64,000 nt of DNA from Eledone cirrhosa (GCA_964016885.1 OZ024743.1:184631903-184695902), one strand, 5' to 3'; numbered from the stretch's first letter, positions 36,901-47,085 are shown. The notes: generated from the sequence alone by a model not told the origin. Numbers and translations: made by a program.

Positions 36901-39900
36901 ACCACCACTGGTTCTATGACACTAAGCTGTTTATTTTAAAGCATTTCATTAAAAAAAATTAATTCATGAAGTATATTTTATCTAAAAACCTTCCATCATA
37001 ATTTTATGTAAGAACCTTTGTTATGTTCCAAACACCAGCGCAATAATGAGAAAGTTAGTTATATTACTAAATCCATCTAAATCATTAATTATTTTCAAAG
37101 TTATTTGAAAATCATAGGCAGTGTATTTCATAAGAAATATGGTAAAGAAAGGGTTAATGTTCCTCTCAAATAGTTGCAGGAAAAAACACAGGCAGAGAAG
37201 GATTTCATGAGAGTCAACATTCTAGGGACGGAAGACTGAGAATAATGTGAAGATTGAGAGGAGAGACACAAAATGGATGACAAAAGGAGATGATTTAGTT
37301 GAGGTAATACAAGACTAGCTAGCCAGCTTTGAGGAGGTATGTGGGAGAGAGTGAGATATAAGGATAAGGAGAGTGGCATAGAATCAGAGAGAGAGATATT
37401 TAACTCACCTGTTGGTTGTAATGATTTGGGTCAGTAAGTGGGACAGCAGGAACAGGAAATAACTGCGCACCAAGAAGTTTCAGCATGTCAAACTTTTCCT
37501 GAAAAAGTAGATAAGAGTCATCATCATTGTTATAATTTTATGTCTATTTTTTTAACACTGGCATGAGTTAACCCTTTAGCATTTAAATCAGCTGTATCAG
37601 GCTAGAATTCTCTCACCCTTTTCTGTTGAAACCAGCTGTAAGTGGTTGCTCATTCTTATGTTAAGGTGCTCATTCTTATGTTAAGGTATTGTTCTCAAAA
37701 TAAATAATATCAAAATCTCGTAGATTCAATATTATGTGAGATAAAGCCTTTACTATGAAAATACAATAGTAAATATAATGTAAATGTTAAAAGGTTAAAC
37801 GGGTTGTTACAGACCAAGTCAATACTTAATCAGAACTACTGTCCTAGACTGGCCACAAACCAAATCTTATGTATATATGTTCCAATTTTGCATGGTTTCT
37901 ATAGCTGAATGCCTTTCCTAATGCCAAGAGTGTTGCTCTAAAATGATTCTGTGCCATTTTAAATAATTGTGTGCAGCAAAAGTAAAATTAAATCCTTCTA
38001 TAGAAGAACTACTTGATCTACTCAGTACACCTAGGATTCATCATCATAAAGTATTTTCTGCTCTCAACAAGATGAATCCCATGAATTGTTCTAAAGCTAG
38101 CTATGGTTAAATGCCTACCAGCCTCCATGGAGCCAGATCATAATCACATCATCATCAAAAACAGACATAAAATGATGATAAGTTCATAGTCTAGCTCCAT
38201 GTTGGTTGGTAGGCTACAACAGGATTTGAACTCAGAATACAAAGAATTAGAGCAAATACCACAAGGTATCTCATTCAGTATGTAGCAGTTTTGCCAATTC
38301 ACTGCCTTAACCACATTTCCTGGAATCTTTGTAAATATGAAGTTTCATATTTGTAGAAGACTAGGAAAGTTTAGACTAACCTTGGACTGAGTATTAGGTA
38401 TGAAGATGGCACATTTATAACCAAGGGAAAGGCATATGTGTGCAAGGCCAATTCCAGTATTTCCAGCTGTACCTTCCACAACTGTACCTCCTGGTTTCAA
38501 CATTCCTTTATTAATGAAAAAATATATTTTATAACCAAGATACAAATACACAATGCTTAAATATTTTGCTATCATTATTATTGCTGGGTGTCCTTTCTGA
38601 TGCCAACCCTTTTAGTTGTTGCTGCATGTCATAAGAGGCCAAATAAGAAGGTTGGCAGCAAGAAGGGCATCCAGCCATAAAAATACTGCCACAAAAGATC
38701 TTGTCTGTGTTGGCATGGAAGAGCAGAACTAAAAGCAAAAATTGTGACAATGATGAGGATTTCTTTTAATTTAATTTATTATAGTAAACAAATCATGTGA
38801 GTTTAGAAGATGGTCATTGGAATTTGAAAATTGAACTAGAAGCTTTTGCCATATTTTTTACAACAGAAAATGGCCAAATAACAGCAAATAAGAGCCCTGA
38901 ATGGAAAAAAATGGGCACATTTTTTTCTGTTCAGAGGGCTTATGTATCCTGTTAGTAGACAATTTTTTATTATAATAATAATAAGGCCAGCAATTTTGGG
39001 GGAGGAGAAAGTCGATTAAATCAACGCTAGTGCATGACTGGTACTTTATTTTATCGACCCTGTAAGGACAAAATGCAAAGCTAACCTCAATGGGATTAGA
39101 TAAAATGCACCCAGTGAATGTAAAATGATGATAATCATGATAAACACTTTAAAATGAACAGTTTTGTATTGTAGTTTCAAGCAGTTTAGTATAAAAATGG
39201 TTAAGATACATACCTTTCTTTTCTGCATCTTTAATTAAATAAAAAGCTGCTCTGTCTTTAACAGAACCACCTCCATTACAAAATTCTGATTTAGCCAGGA
39301 TCTCACACCCTGAAATACAGCCAAAGAGTAGTCAGTAAATATCAAGATATCAGCAATATTAATTTTTCTTTCCTGTTTGTGCCACCTATGGTCATGAATT
39401 TTGGGTAGTGACTGAAAGAATATGATCGTGAATACAAGCGGCTGAAATGGGGTTCCTCTGAAGGGTATTTGGAGTAATGTAACTAGATAAGGCTCAGAGA
39501 TCAGGGAGTTACTCCAGGTAGAGCCACTACTTCTCTGAATTAAGAGATCACAGCTATGATACTATGGACATATGGTTAAAATTTCTAAGGAAATAATTAC
39601 AGGATAGATTTTATGGGAAAAGCCAACCTGCAGGGGACCCAGGGGTAGACTATGAGCAAGATGGTTGGATAACATCCATGTGATCGGTTGGTTTTGCTTG
39701 GGGGATCTTGCTGGATCAATTAGAGATGGTTACTTTTGATAGGACCCCTGAGAAGCATGTCTAAGGACTCTGTCCTCATGATCCTCCCAGGAATAAGTGG
39801 ATGAAGAAGAAAAGAAGAACAATATTAGTGATTCAGTAAACACCACAGATACCAGTGGTATAAAATAATGATTTCTAACTTAGGCACAAAGCCAACAATT

Positions 39901-40865
39901 CATGAAGTAAAGTCAATGATATCAACCCAGTACATAACTGGTTCTTTATATTATCAACCCTGCAAGGATGTAAAGTAAAGCTGATCTCAGCAGGATTTGA
40001 ACTCAAAACATAAGGGGGCCATGGTTAAATGCTGCAAAGTATTCTGTCTGACACTCTAATGATTCTACCAATCCACCATCCTTAATAATAATAATAATGA
40101 TTGTTTCTACTTTTGGAACAAGGCCAGCAATAGAAGATTCAATACTTTACCTGTTTCTTTGCTCACTTGCTTTAACTTAACCAAGGGGGTGCTGGAAATA
40201 GAGAAAATGAATGTTTACAATCAACATAGTGCAGTTTTTCACTAACTATCCTAAACACTTCTCCAACTAAGTTTACTTACTAAAGCCACATAACCTAGTA
40301 GCAAGAGTGTTGGACTCATGATCATAAGGTCATAGGTTCAATTCCCAGACTGAGGAACACATTGTATCCTTCAGAAAAGCATTTTATTACAGTGCTCCAC
40401 TTCACTCAGCTGAAAATGAATATGAATAGCAACGTGTAATATTTTACTTTCAGTCACTTAATACCACATAAAACCAGTGTAAGCATGGAAGAATGGATGT
40501 AAAAACAGAAGGTATAGTCTATTTTATGAATCTAATATGTGACTGGTACTTATTTTATTGAACCCAAAGTTATGTATGAAGACGTTGATCTTGGGGCTTT
40601 AGAATGGGGAGGCACAAAACTAAATATGCTTGTTAAGCTGAATTGCTCTGAGAATTATGTTAAGGGTACATGTGTCAGTGGAATGCTCAGACACTATCAC
40701 ATTAATTTCACAAGCAGGCTGTTCGATCGATTGACTAGCAAGAACACTCATCATCAAAACAGATGCAGGTTCATCCTATTTCAACCAAAAATAATTTTAA
40801 ATAGCCATAGTCAAATGATGTACTTACTTTCCAACCATTCCAATGATCCCATCACGGACTAAGTT
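24978..40865 (-). CDS. Cysteine synthase (PLP-dependent, bacterial/fungal type); 5' exon missing
   Basis: Coding exons from 5' to 3' on the minus strand: 40865-40828, 40191-40151, 39309-39214, 38505-38381, 37498-37409, 36705-36591, 35657-35604, 31847-31786, 31632-31474, 28211-28077, 25046-24978. All boundaries are GT-AG, phases agree, and the sum is 984 nt (327 codons plus stop). Motifs: 'GMVGNTPLVKL', '[11 protein letters not shown]' with the Schiff-base Lys, '[12 protein letters not shown]' substrate loop, 'NQFDN', '[10 protein letters not shown]', '[10 protein letters not shown]' phosphate loop, '[11 protein letters not shown]' and 'VGASSGLN' with the pyridine-N Ser. It ends '[13 protein letters not shown]' and a few more residues. 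There is no C-terminal CBS-domain pair and no heme-binding N-terminus, so it is not classical cystathionine beta-synthase. It probably makes cysteine from an activated serine and sulfide. The true substrate is uncertain, because animals usually lack serine acetyltransferase. The start codon was not found. Confidence 0.88.
25345..26760 (-). mobile_element. Degraded RTE-like LINE copy with 3' tail
   Basis: The tail starts at 'catcatcatcaccgtttaac' and includes the 'ggatgcccttcctaac' and 'gtggactgggt' units. Coding remnants upstream include '[17 protein letters not shown]', '[17 protein letters not shown]' and '[15 protein letters not shown]'. Large deletions and many stops. It lies in the last intron of the cysteine synthase gene, in the same orientation. 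Confidence 0.85.
26762..27125 (+). mobile_element. Degraded RTE-like C-terminus, opposite orientation
   Basis: Open frame 26767-27069 with 'EASMLRW'-like 'QACFDGYA', '[16 protein letters not shown]' and '[14 protein letters not shown]', then a tail ending 'aaaatgatgatgatga'. It abuts the minus-strand copy at about 26760, so the two are head to head. Confidence 0.8.
27415..27530 (+). repeat. Interspersed repeat with ATT-rich end
   Basis: 'tgttcattttcctgacattt' and 'gatgagttgtagtgcacctg' are the reverse complement of 10225-10340. Ends in (ATT)n. Confidence 0.7.
27535..27790 (-). mobile_element. Old RTE 3' tail
   Basis: 'ttatcatcatgatcatcacg' followed by 'caaccactttacagaatcca' and two 'gggtgtattttattgtg' type units. 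Confidence 0.6.
28318..28530 (-). mobile_element. Old RTE 3' tail
   Basis: 'catcatcattctatgtctgc', 'ctgcagctggatgccttttc' and 'caccaaccacttcacagaat' match the family tail in minus orientation. Confidence 0.65.
28590..29237 (+). mobile_element. Degraded RTE-like LINE, RT palm to thumb
   Basis: '[20 protein letters not shown]', '[10 protein letters not shown]', '[20 protein letters not shown]' and '[15 protein letters not shown]' match the young copies, then '[10 protein letters not shown]'. The YADD catalytic box survives, but frameshifts break the frame and the tail is missing. Confidence 0.82.
29238..30290 (-). mobile_element. Degraded RTE-like LINE, inverted partner
   Basis: Minus-strand remnants '[20 protein letters not shown]', '[20 protein letters not shown]' and '[20 protein letters not shown]' cover fingers, palm and linker, in several frames. 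Its 3' C-terminal part is absent at the junction with the plus-strand copy, so two truncated copies meet 3' end to 3' end. Confidence 0.82.
30830..31125 (-). mobile_element. Old RTE 3' tail with repeat units
   Basis: 'gttagatgggttatcacatt', 'acagctggatgcccttccta' and several 'gactggatgctttttt' / 'accaacactaccactttaca' units. Confidence 0.65.
31126..31473. other. Intronic, G-rich then AT-rich; nothing recognised
   Basis: No exon or repeat identified between the RTE tail and cysteine synthase exon 31474-31632. Confidence 0.5.
31941..32165. mobile_element. TTAA MITE, second family
   Basis: Starts TTAAccctttTGATATCA. The internal segments 'cttccatcataattgtatgt', 'aatgagaaagtta' and 'tttgaaaatcataggcag' recur at 35716-35975 and 36872-37157. 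The right end is decayed in this copy. Confidence 0.65.
32237..32260. repeat. Poly(G) tract, 24 bases
   Basis: A homopolymer run of G flanked by 'taaact' and 'tcggct'. Its length in the assembly may be inaccurate. Confidence 0.85.
32881..33046 (+). mobile_element. tRNA-derived SINE
   Basis: Has 'ggtggattggcagtatcggt', B box 'gagttcaaatcccgccgagg', the core and the 'gtagaaacaatta' end. A short internal deletion lies between the A- and B-box parts. Confidence 0.88.
33233..33400 (-). mobile_element. tRNA-derived SINE, 5'-truncated, with target-site duplication
   Basis: Minus-strand copy (body about 33243-33391) reaching only to 'ggcgtccgaccc'. Flanked on both sides by cttaacataa. Confidence 0.8.
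33740..33990 (-). mobile_element. LINE 3' fragment
   Basis: The reverse complement matches the end of the LINE fragment at 34240-35230 (the 'tttgggagtcaggctactga' region and the 'agccagtgc' end). Opposite orientation, so the pair is head to head. Confidence 0.65.
34240..35230 (+). mobile_element. LINE C-terminal fragment with Cys/His motif, degraded
   Basis: Open at 34321-34731: '[20 protein letters not shown]', 'SNRELGLSL', '[20 protein letters not shown]' and '[20 protein letters not shown]'. It then continues in other frames with a zinc-finger-like '[15 protein letters not shown]', 'RALTRANIP' and '[10 protein letters not shown]'-type remnants. This layout (Cys/His motif followed by an RPDG-like region) is seen in LINEs whose C-terminus may be a nuclease. 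The clade is not assigned. It lies in a cysteine synthase intron. Confidence 0.6.
35716..35975. mobile_element. TTAA MITE, second family
   Basis: Begins TTAACCCTTTTGATACTAA and shares the internal segments of the family; contains an 18-bp duplication 'ctacgaacagaactgtt'. The right end is decayed. Confidence 0.65.
35980..36590. other. Intronic, AT-rich; nothing recognised
   Basis: No exon or element identified. The open frames on both strands lack similarity that I can recognise. Confidence 0.5.
36872..37157. mobile_element. TTAA MITE, second family, both ends kept
   Basis: TTAActtttttgatacca at the left and 'aagaaaggg' plus TTAA at the right. This is the best-preserved copy of the family. 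Confidence 0.72.
37568..37798. mobile_element. TTAA MITE, first family (no SINE)
   Basis: TTAAccctttagcattta at the left and 'aatgttaaaaggTTAA' at the right. It matches 24477-24875 outside the nested SINE and contains a 20-bp internal duplication of 'gctcattcttatgttaaggt'. Confidence 0.75.
38205..38312 (-). mobile_element. Diverged tRNA-derived SINE
   Basis: Minus-strand copy of the older SINE subfamily: 'gagttcaaatcctgttgtag' and 'gtgaattggcaaaactgcta'. Confidence 0.6.
38985..39105 (-). mobile_element. SINE remnant
   Basis: The core 'ttatcgaccctgtaagg' and 'aaggccagcaatt' remain. The tRNA half is lost. Confidence 0.6.
39370..39825 (+). mobile_element. Degraded LINE 3' fragment (family of 45-1175)
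   Basis: Parallels 730-1175: 'ctgaaagaatatgatcgtga', 'gaatacaagcggctgaaatg', 'gaattaagagatcacagcta', 'agcaagatggttggataaca' and 'ccaggaataagtggatgaag', with a GAA-rich end. Confidence 0.78.
39868..40135 (-). mobile_element. Degraded SINE copies
   Basis: A diverged full-length minus copy (39868-40080) followed by a second SINE 3' end piece (40097-40135, 'tgtttctacttttggaacaa'). It sits immediately next to cysteine synthase exon 40151-40191. Confidence 0.65.
40290..40440 (+). mobile_element. tRNA-derived SINE, second family
   Basis: 'gcaagagtgttggactcatg' and the B box 'ataggttcaattcccag', then 'gcattttattacagtgctcc'. Confidence 0.65.
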
Positions 40866-41154
40866 CTGAAAATAGATAATCACCAGAGAATATTTAGTTC
40901 TAGCTTGAAAAAGGTCACTTTACACTCGAAATTAAATTTTGAATAGTTTTCAATGCTGTACCTGCTTCAGCTTATCTATATCTATATATAATATGAAAGA
41001 AAGATGTTTATAGGTTGGTTGGCTGGTTGGTTGAATTACACGAAAACCACACACAAATACATACACACACATCTAAAGAGAGAGAGAGACACAGAGGGAG
41101 AGGCAGAAAGAGAGAGAGAAAGAGAGAGAGTGACGCCCCAGAAAAGTATCAGCT

Positions 41155-41174
41155 TTATATATATATATAATATA

Positions 41175-41206
<32 letters not shown>

Positions 41207-41216
41207 TATATAAACT
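41155..41216. repeat. (TA)n microsatellite
   Basis: Interrupted TA tract preceded by an (AGAG)n stretch at 41078-41130. Further TA tracts follow at 41545-41580 and 41698-41720. Confidence 0.85.
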
Positions 41217-41224
41217 GTATAATA

Positions 41225-41540
41225 TTTTTTTTTTTACGTCCACTTTTCCCTGCTTGCAAGGGTGGGACGGGAACTGATTCTGGCTTGATTTCTACAGCTG
41301 GATGCCCTTCCTAACACCAACCTCATTTACAGTGAGTGCTGGGTGCTTTTTTGGCGTGACACCTCCATGACCACTTTGCAGTGGAATGATAGAGACCCCA
41401 GTCCTATCATCTTATTTCTACAGCTGAGTAAACTGGAGCAATGTGAAATAAAGTGTCTTGCTCAAGGAAACAACACATCACCCAGTCCGAGAACTGAACT
41501 CACTACCTTTCGATTGCAAGGCCAATGCTCTAACCACTAA

Positions 41541-41545
<5 letters not shown>
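41225..41545 (-). mobile_element. RTE tail piece plus second-family SINE, inverted
   Basis: 41225-41350 is an RTE 3' tail ('gctggatgcccttcctaaca'). 41350-41545 is the reverse complement of the SINE at 49421-49620 ('ctcactacctttcgattgca', 'tctaaccactaagccat'). Confidence 0.75.
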
Positions 41546-41584
<39 letters not shown>

Positions 41585-41721
41585 CACACACACACACACA
41601 CACTCTGTATAGCTCTACACCTCATCACAGAAGTGAACCTAAACATCGAATGCTCTCCCGGGTGAACGTGCTGTAACTCCTAGTTACACCCCCTGGATAT
41701 ATATATATATATATATATATT

Positions 41722-43695
41722 TATTATCGCCCTTCAGGCTATAACAGAGGAGTTCAAGACCGGCCGCCCATGGGAACTCCTATACGCAGACGACCTGACA
41801 CTCATAGCTGAATCAATGGCCGAGCTAGAGAAGAAATTCCAAACATGGAAGCACGGCCTAGAATCAAAAGGACTTAAAATTAACCTGGCTAAGACTAAAG
41901 TTCTAGTTTGTAGGAAAGAAAATAAGGCGGCGGTCCCTTCTGGGAAATGGCCATGCTCAGTGTGTAGGAAAGGCGAAGGTAGAAACTCCATTTTATGTCC
42001 CAAATGCAAAGTATGGGTGTGTAGTGACCTACATTCCGCGGGCTCACATACATTCTCTGTGCGTGATTTGGCTCAGTTCAGCCAATCAGCGCCAGTAGAA
42101 GAGGATGTATCCCTACGCGCCCTGAGGAAGAAATTCACCGCGAAGATTTGAAGAATCTCGCTCTTATACCAGAAACTTCGAGCCAGCAACACGCATAATG
42201 TAGCGGTGAGATATTACACCCCTAGCCTCGCCGGTTTAACGGCGCAATGACACATTCCCTTTTGTAACCTCTTTTTATCTGTAACTTCAACCATATAAAT
42301 AAACAAACATTTCATCTCTAATTACTGCGGTTGAAGTCGTTGTTATGTTACTCGTGTCTCAATAACATCTTTAATCCATGCTGCTGGAATTGGCGACCTG
42401 ACGAAAGGAATATTGTAAATAGATGGTAAATAGATCGAGGGACCTTCCCTCACGTCTATGTCAGCAAGATAATCCAACGAGGATACTATCACTTACCACA
42501 CTGGAAACTAACGACCACTGATTCTACCACCCCGCTAAAGTGGCGATAACATCTATAACTAATACTGCTAAAGGTGCATAAAAGATGTAGTGGGATCACA
42601 GGTAAGCTAACTAAGAACATAGATTTTACATGTGGCCGGTGCTCTGGTGCAATAAGTAGCAGCAAGTGCCCACAAAATACTAGCTCTTTCAATTGCGCAG
42701 AGGGTACTATAGAAATAGTGGACAGCTTCCGTTACCTGGGCGACAAAATCAGCAGTGGGGGAGGGTGCTCTGAAAGTACAGTAGCTAGAGTCAGAACTGG
42801 TTGGAAAAAGTTCAGAGAGCTTATACCACTATTAGCCGCTAAAGGATTATCTCTAAAAATGAAAGGCAGGTTGTATGATGCCTGCATACGAACAGCAGTG
42901 TTGCATGGCAGTGAGACCTGGGCATTGTGTGCAGAGGATATACGCAGACTAGAGAGGAACGAAGCTTGCATGCTCCGCTGGATGTGTAACAGTAATATAC
43001 GTGAACGGCAAAGCATAAACGAACTAAGGAAAAAATTAGAAATAAGAGGGATCAGATGTTGTTTACTCGAGAGAAGGCTACGTTGGTATGGACACGTGAT
43101 GCGCATGAAAGTCGATAGCTGTATAACAAAGTGCAGGGCAATAAAGATAGACGGTAGCCACGGAATAGGCAGACCTAGAAAAACCTGGGACGAGCTGATA
43201 AACTCCGACCTCACACACTTACACCTCTCCAAGACAATGTCACTGGACCGAGACCTTTGGCGGTACTCAGTAACAGAGAAGACCCGCCTTACCTAAATAC
43301 ATAGTAAAACCTACTACAGCCAGTAGGCATCTCTAACAAAATACACCCCGTCCCACCACCCCCACCCCATCCACACCACCCCCTTCTATGTAAAGTTATG
43401 TTGGTGCCACGCCATCCAGGCCGAAACAAATGAGATCGTGTAGGTGTCACGACAAAAAAACACACAGTTCACGCTGTAATGTGGCCGTGTAGGCAACACG
43501 GTAAAAACCTCCCAGACCCACACTGTAAATGTGGTTGGTGTTAGGAAGGGCATCCAACTGTAGAAAACCTGCCAGACAGTCCTATGCGAGCAAGACAATC
43601 ACTCTTGCCTCAAGTGGGAATACCCCCGTCCAAACCCATGCAAGCGTGGAACACGGACGTTAAACGTTGATGATGATGATGATGATGATGATGAT
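41722..43695 (+). mobile_element. Young RTE-like LINE copy A (5'-truncated, with insertion)
   Basis: Starts abruptly after a (TA)n tract inside the RT palm ('IALQAITEEFKTG') and keeps 'LLYADDLTLIAES'. It is split at 42018 by a foreign insert of about 555 bp that lies inside the PHD-like finger, resumes at about 42573 and reads through '[20 protein letters not shown]' and 'GRPRKTWDELINSD' to a stop at 43296. The 3' tail (43297-43695) contains 'ggttggtgttaggaagggca' and ends in (GAT)n. It is nearly identical to copies B and C, hence recent. Non-autonomous because of truncation. Confidence 0.9.
42015..42576. mobile_element. Insert in copy A, possibly an LTR-retroelement fragment
   Basis: Foreign sequence interrupts the element, with ggtg on both sides as a candidate 4-bp target duplication. 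It begins TGTAGTGACC, contains AATAAA-like sequence at about 42298, and has 'attggcgacctgacg' at about 42389-42403, which resembles a primer-binding site next to an LTR. There is no coding sequence. It could be an LTR plus leader. Moderate to low certainty. Confidence 0.45.
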
Positions 43696-43740
43696 ATATA
43701 TGTATATATATATATATGTGTGTATATATATATATATGTG

Positions 43741-43776
<36 letters not shown>

Positions 43777-43848
43777 TGTGTATATATATATATATATGTA
43801 TATATATGTATATATATATATATATGTATATATATGTATATATATATG

Positions 43849-43881
<33 letters not shown>

Positions 43882-43910
43882 GTATATATATCATCATCAT
43901 CATCATCAAC
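43672..43910. repeat. (GAT)n-(TA)n-(CAT)n junction between inverted LINE tails
   Basis: (GATGAT)n to 43695, a cryptic TA/TG tract of about 195 bp, then (CATCAT)n from 43891. The tract is the centre of a large inverted repeat made of the tails of copies A and B. Open frames across it code only for Tyr-Ile repeats and are not genes. Confidence 0.85.
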
Positions 43911-46900
43911 GTTTAACGTCCGTGTTCCACGCTTGCATGGGTTTGGACGGGGGTAGTCCCACTTGAGGCAAGAGTGATTGTCTTGCTCGCATAGGACTGT
44001 CTGGCAGGTTTTCTACAGTTGGATGCCCTTCCTAACACCAACCACATTTACAGTGTGGGTCTGGGAGGTTTTTACCGTGTTGCCTACACGGCCACATTAC
44101 AGCGTGGACTGTGTGTTTTTTTGTCGTGACACCTACACGATCTCATTTGTTTCGGCCTCGATGGCGCGGCACCAACATAACTTTACATAGAACGGGGTGG
44201 TGTGGATGGGGTGGGGGTGGTGGTGGTGGGACGGGGTGTATTTTGTTAGAGATGCCTACTGGCTGGAGTAGGTTTTACTATATATTTAGGTAAGGCGGGT
44301 CTTCTCTGTTACTGAGTACCGCCAAAGGTCTCGGTCCAGTGACATTGTCTTGGAGAGGTGTAAGTGTGTGATGTCGGAGTTTATCAGCTCGTCCCAGGTT
44401 TTTCTAGGTCTGCCTATTCCGTGACTACCGTCTATCTTTATTGCCCTGCACTTTGTTATACAGCTATCGACTTTCATGCGCATCACGTGTCCATACCAAC
44501 GTAGCCTTCTCTCGAGTAAACAACATCTGATCCCTCTTATCTCTAATTTTTTCCTTAGTTCGTTTATGCTTTGCCGTTCACGTATATTACTGTTACACAT
44601 CCAGCGGAGCATGCAAGCTTCGTTCCTCTCTAGTCTGCGTATATCCTCTGCACACAATGCCCAGGTCTCACTGCCATGCAGCATTGCTGTTCGTATGCAG
44701 GCATCGTACAACCTGCCTTTCATTTTTAGTGAGAACCCTTTAGCAGCTAATAGTGGTATAAGCTCTCTGAACTTTTTCCAACCAGTTCTGACTCTAGCTA
44801 CAGTACTTTCAGAGCACCCTCCCCCACTGCTGATTTTATCGCCCAGGTAACGGAAGCTGTCCACTATTTCTATAGAACCTTCTGCGCAATTGAAAGAGCT
44901 AGTAGTTTGTGGGCACTTGCTGCTACTTATTGCACCAGAGCACCGGCCACATGTAAAATCTATGTTCTTAGTTAGCTTATCTGTGATCCCACTACATCTT
45001 TTATGCACCCATACTTTGCATTTAGGACATAAAATGGAGTTTCTACCTACGCCTTTCCTACACACCGAGCACGACCATTTCCCAGAAGGGACCGCCGCCT
45101 TGTTTTCTTTCCTACAAACTAGTACTTTGGTCTTAGCCAGGTTAATTTTAAGTCCTTTTGACTCTAGGCTGTGCTTCCATGTTTGGAATTTCTTCTCTAG
45201 CTCGGCCATTGATTCCGCTATGAGTGTCAGGTCGTCTGCGTATAGGAGTTCCCATGGGCAGCCTGTCTTGAACTCCTCTGTTATAGCCTGAAGGGCAATA
45301 ATAAATAGTAGTGGGCTGAGAACAGAGCCCTGATGGACGCCAACTTTTACGCTAAACTCTTCACTATATTCGTTGTTAATTCTAACCTTGCTGACTGTTT
45401 CTTTATACATGGCTTGTATAGCCCTCACAAGCCATTCGTCAACGCCTAGTTTTCTAAGAGCCCACCAGATAATGGAGCGGCGGACTCTGTCGAAGGCTTT
45501 CTCCAAGTCGACAAAAGCTAAGTAGAGGGGCTTACCTTTAGCTAGGTACTTCTCCTGTAGTTGTCGTACTATGAAAAGAGCGTCTGTGGTACTTTTGCCT
45601 GACACAAACCCGAACTGCATTTCATCTAGGTCAATTCTCTCTCTGATTAGTTGCGCTATTACTTTTTCCGTGACCTTCATGACCTGGTCGATTAATTTAA
45701 TGCCTCTATAGTTACTCCTATCGAGGGCGTCTCCTTTACCCTTATAACAGTTAACGATGATGCTGCTATACCAGTCCTTCGGAACAACCCCATTCTGTAC
45801 GACTTGGTTAACTATGCGGGTGACCATGGTGTGTCCCACCGTGCCAGATGCCTTCAGCATCTCAGCAACTATTTCCGAAGGCCCAGCCGCCTTACCCGTC
45901 TTCATATCCTTGATTGCCTTACTTATTATACTCCCCTCGACTAACACTGCTGGTCCCTCTATTGGGTCGATATGGGGGAGACTGTCTTTCTCCCATTTAT
46001 TCTCCTCATTTAGTAGCCTTTCATAGTGACACTTCCAAGCTACCTTCTTATCAGCGTCGGTGATGGCAAGTGTGCCATCGTCGTTTAGTACACACTTCTC
46101 CCCGACAATATCACGGTTTTCCTTGACGCATTGCCTAGCAATCCTGAACACCTCACGTTTTTGGTCATCGCGTTGTAGAACATGCTTGAACTTTCTTTCC
46201 TCAGCTTCCCTTCTTGCTAAGTACACTTGTCTCCTAGCTTCCCTCCTGGCCACTTGATAGTCCTCTCTACTTCCCCCATCCCGCCATACTTTCCAAGCCT
46301 GCTTTTTGGCCTTAATTGACCCCTCCACCTTACTGTTCCACCACCATGTTACTCTCCTCCTGCCTACAGGCCTGCTCCAGCCACAGACTTCGTCTGTCGC
46401 CAACAGCAGGTTTGCTTTCAGAAATTCCCACTCTCCCTCTATATTGTCCGACTCTAAATGTTCTTCCTTACTGTCGAAAGCATCAAGTAATATGCTTTGA
46501 AATTTATTCCTGGCTGTGGGGTCCTTTAGCTTCCATATTTTCCTCCTGAGGATAGTCCTCTTCTGTTGTCGAGTACGTCTCGTCCTGACTATGAGGTCGC
46601 TAATTATCAGTCTATGTTGGGAGGTGCATTCTTCATGGGGGAGGGATTTAGTGTTTACAACAGACACTCTGTCACGTCTTCTGGTAAGGATATAATCTAC
46701 CTGGCTTGTGTGTTCCCCGGATCTATAGGTGATCAGGTGATTGTCACGTTTTTTGAAGTTAGTGTTACAGATAGTTAGGTTATTTGCATCACAGAATTCC
46801 AGGATTCTGGAGCCTTCCTCATTTCTAGTACCAAACCCATAGCCTCCATGGATTTCGTCGTAGCCGTCACAATGTTGTCCAACGTGACCATTTAGGTCGC

Positions 46901-47075
46901 CTGCGATAATTATATAGTCACTGTCGGATATTTGGGAGGTAGTTAGCATCAGTGTCTCATAGAATCTGTCTTTTATAGTGCCGGGCAGTCCCGATTGGGG
47001 TGCGTACGCAGATATTACTGTCACCGTAGTTCTATTGAGGACAAGTCGTATTTTAATTATTCTGTCATTCACTCG

Positions 47076-47085
<10 letters not shown>
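43891..47085 (-). mobile_element. Young RTE-like LINE copy B (nearly full length)
   Basis: The most complete copy. The 3' tail (43891-44285) is followed by a single open frame (44286 upward). It lacks the N-terminal half of the EEP endonuclease because it stops at a (TA)n tract at 47082. Its tail is tail to tail with copy A, and its truncated 5' end abuts copy C. Confidence 0.9.

Noticed and set aside
40539..40862. 107-codon plus-strand frame
   Set aside because: It is antisense to a well-supported cysteine synthase exon at its 3' end and has no recognisable motif.
28077..40865. Cystathionine beta-synthase (CBS) as the gene name
   Set aside because: The loop and core motifs fit cysteine synthase, and the protein ends without the CBS-domain pair. 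The symbol CBS would be misleading.
43672..43910. CRISPR-like or clustered repeat array
   Set aside because: The repetition is TA/GAT microsatellite with no spacers and no associated genes; the genome is animal.
43610..43966. Long open frames on both strands coding for Tyr-Ile repeats and poly-Met/His
   Set aside because: Translations of (TA)n, (GAT)n and (CAT)n microsatellites between LINE tails.
44476..44850. Plus-strand frames opposite the LINE ORF (and their equivalents opposite copies A, C and D)
   Set aside because: Antisense shadows of the LINE coding sequence, repeated identically in every copy because the copies are similar.
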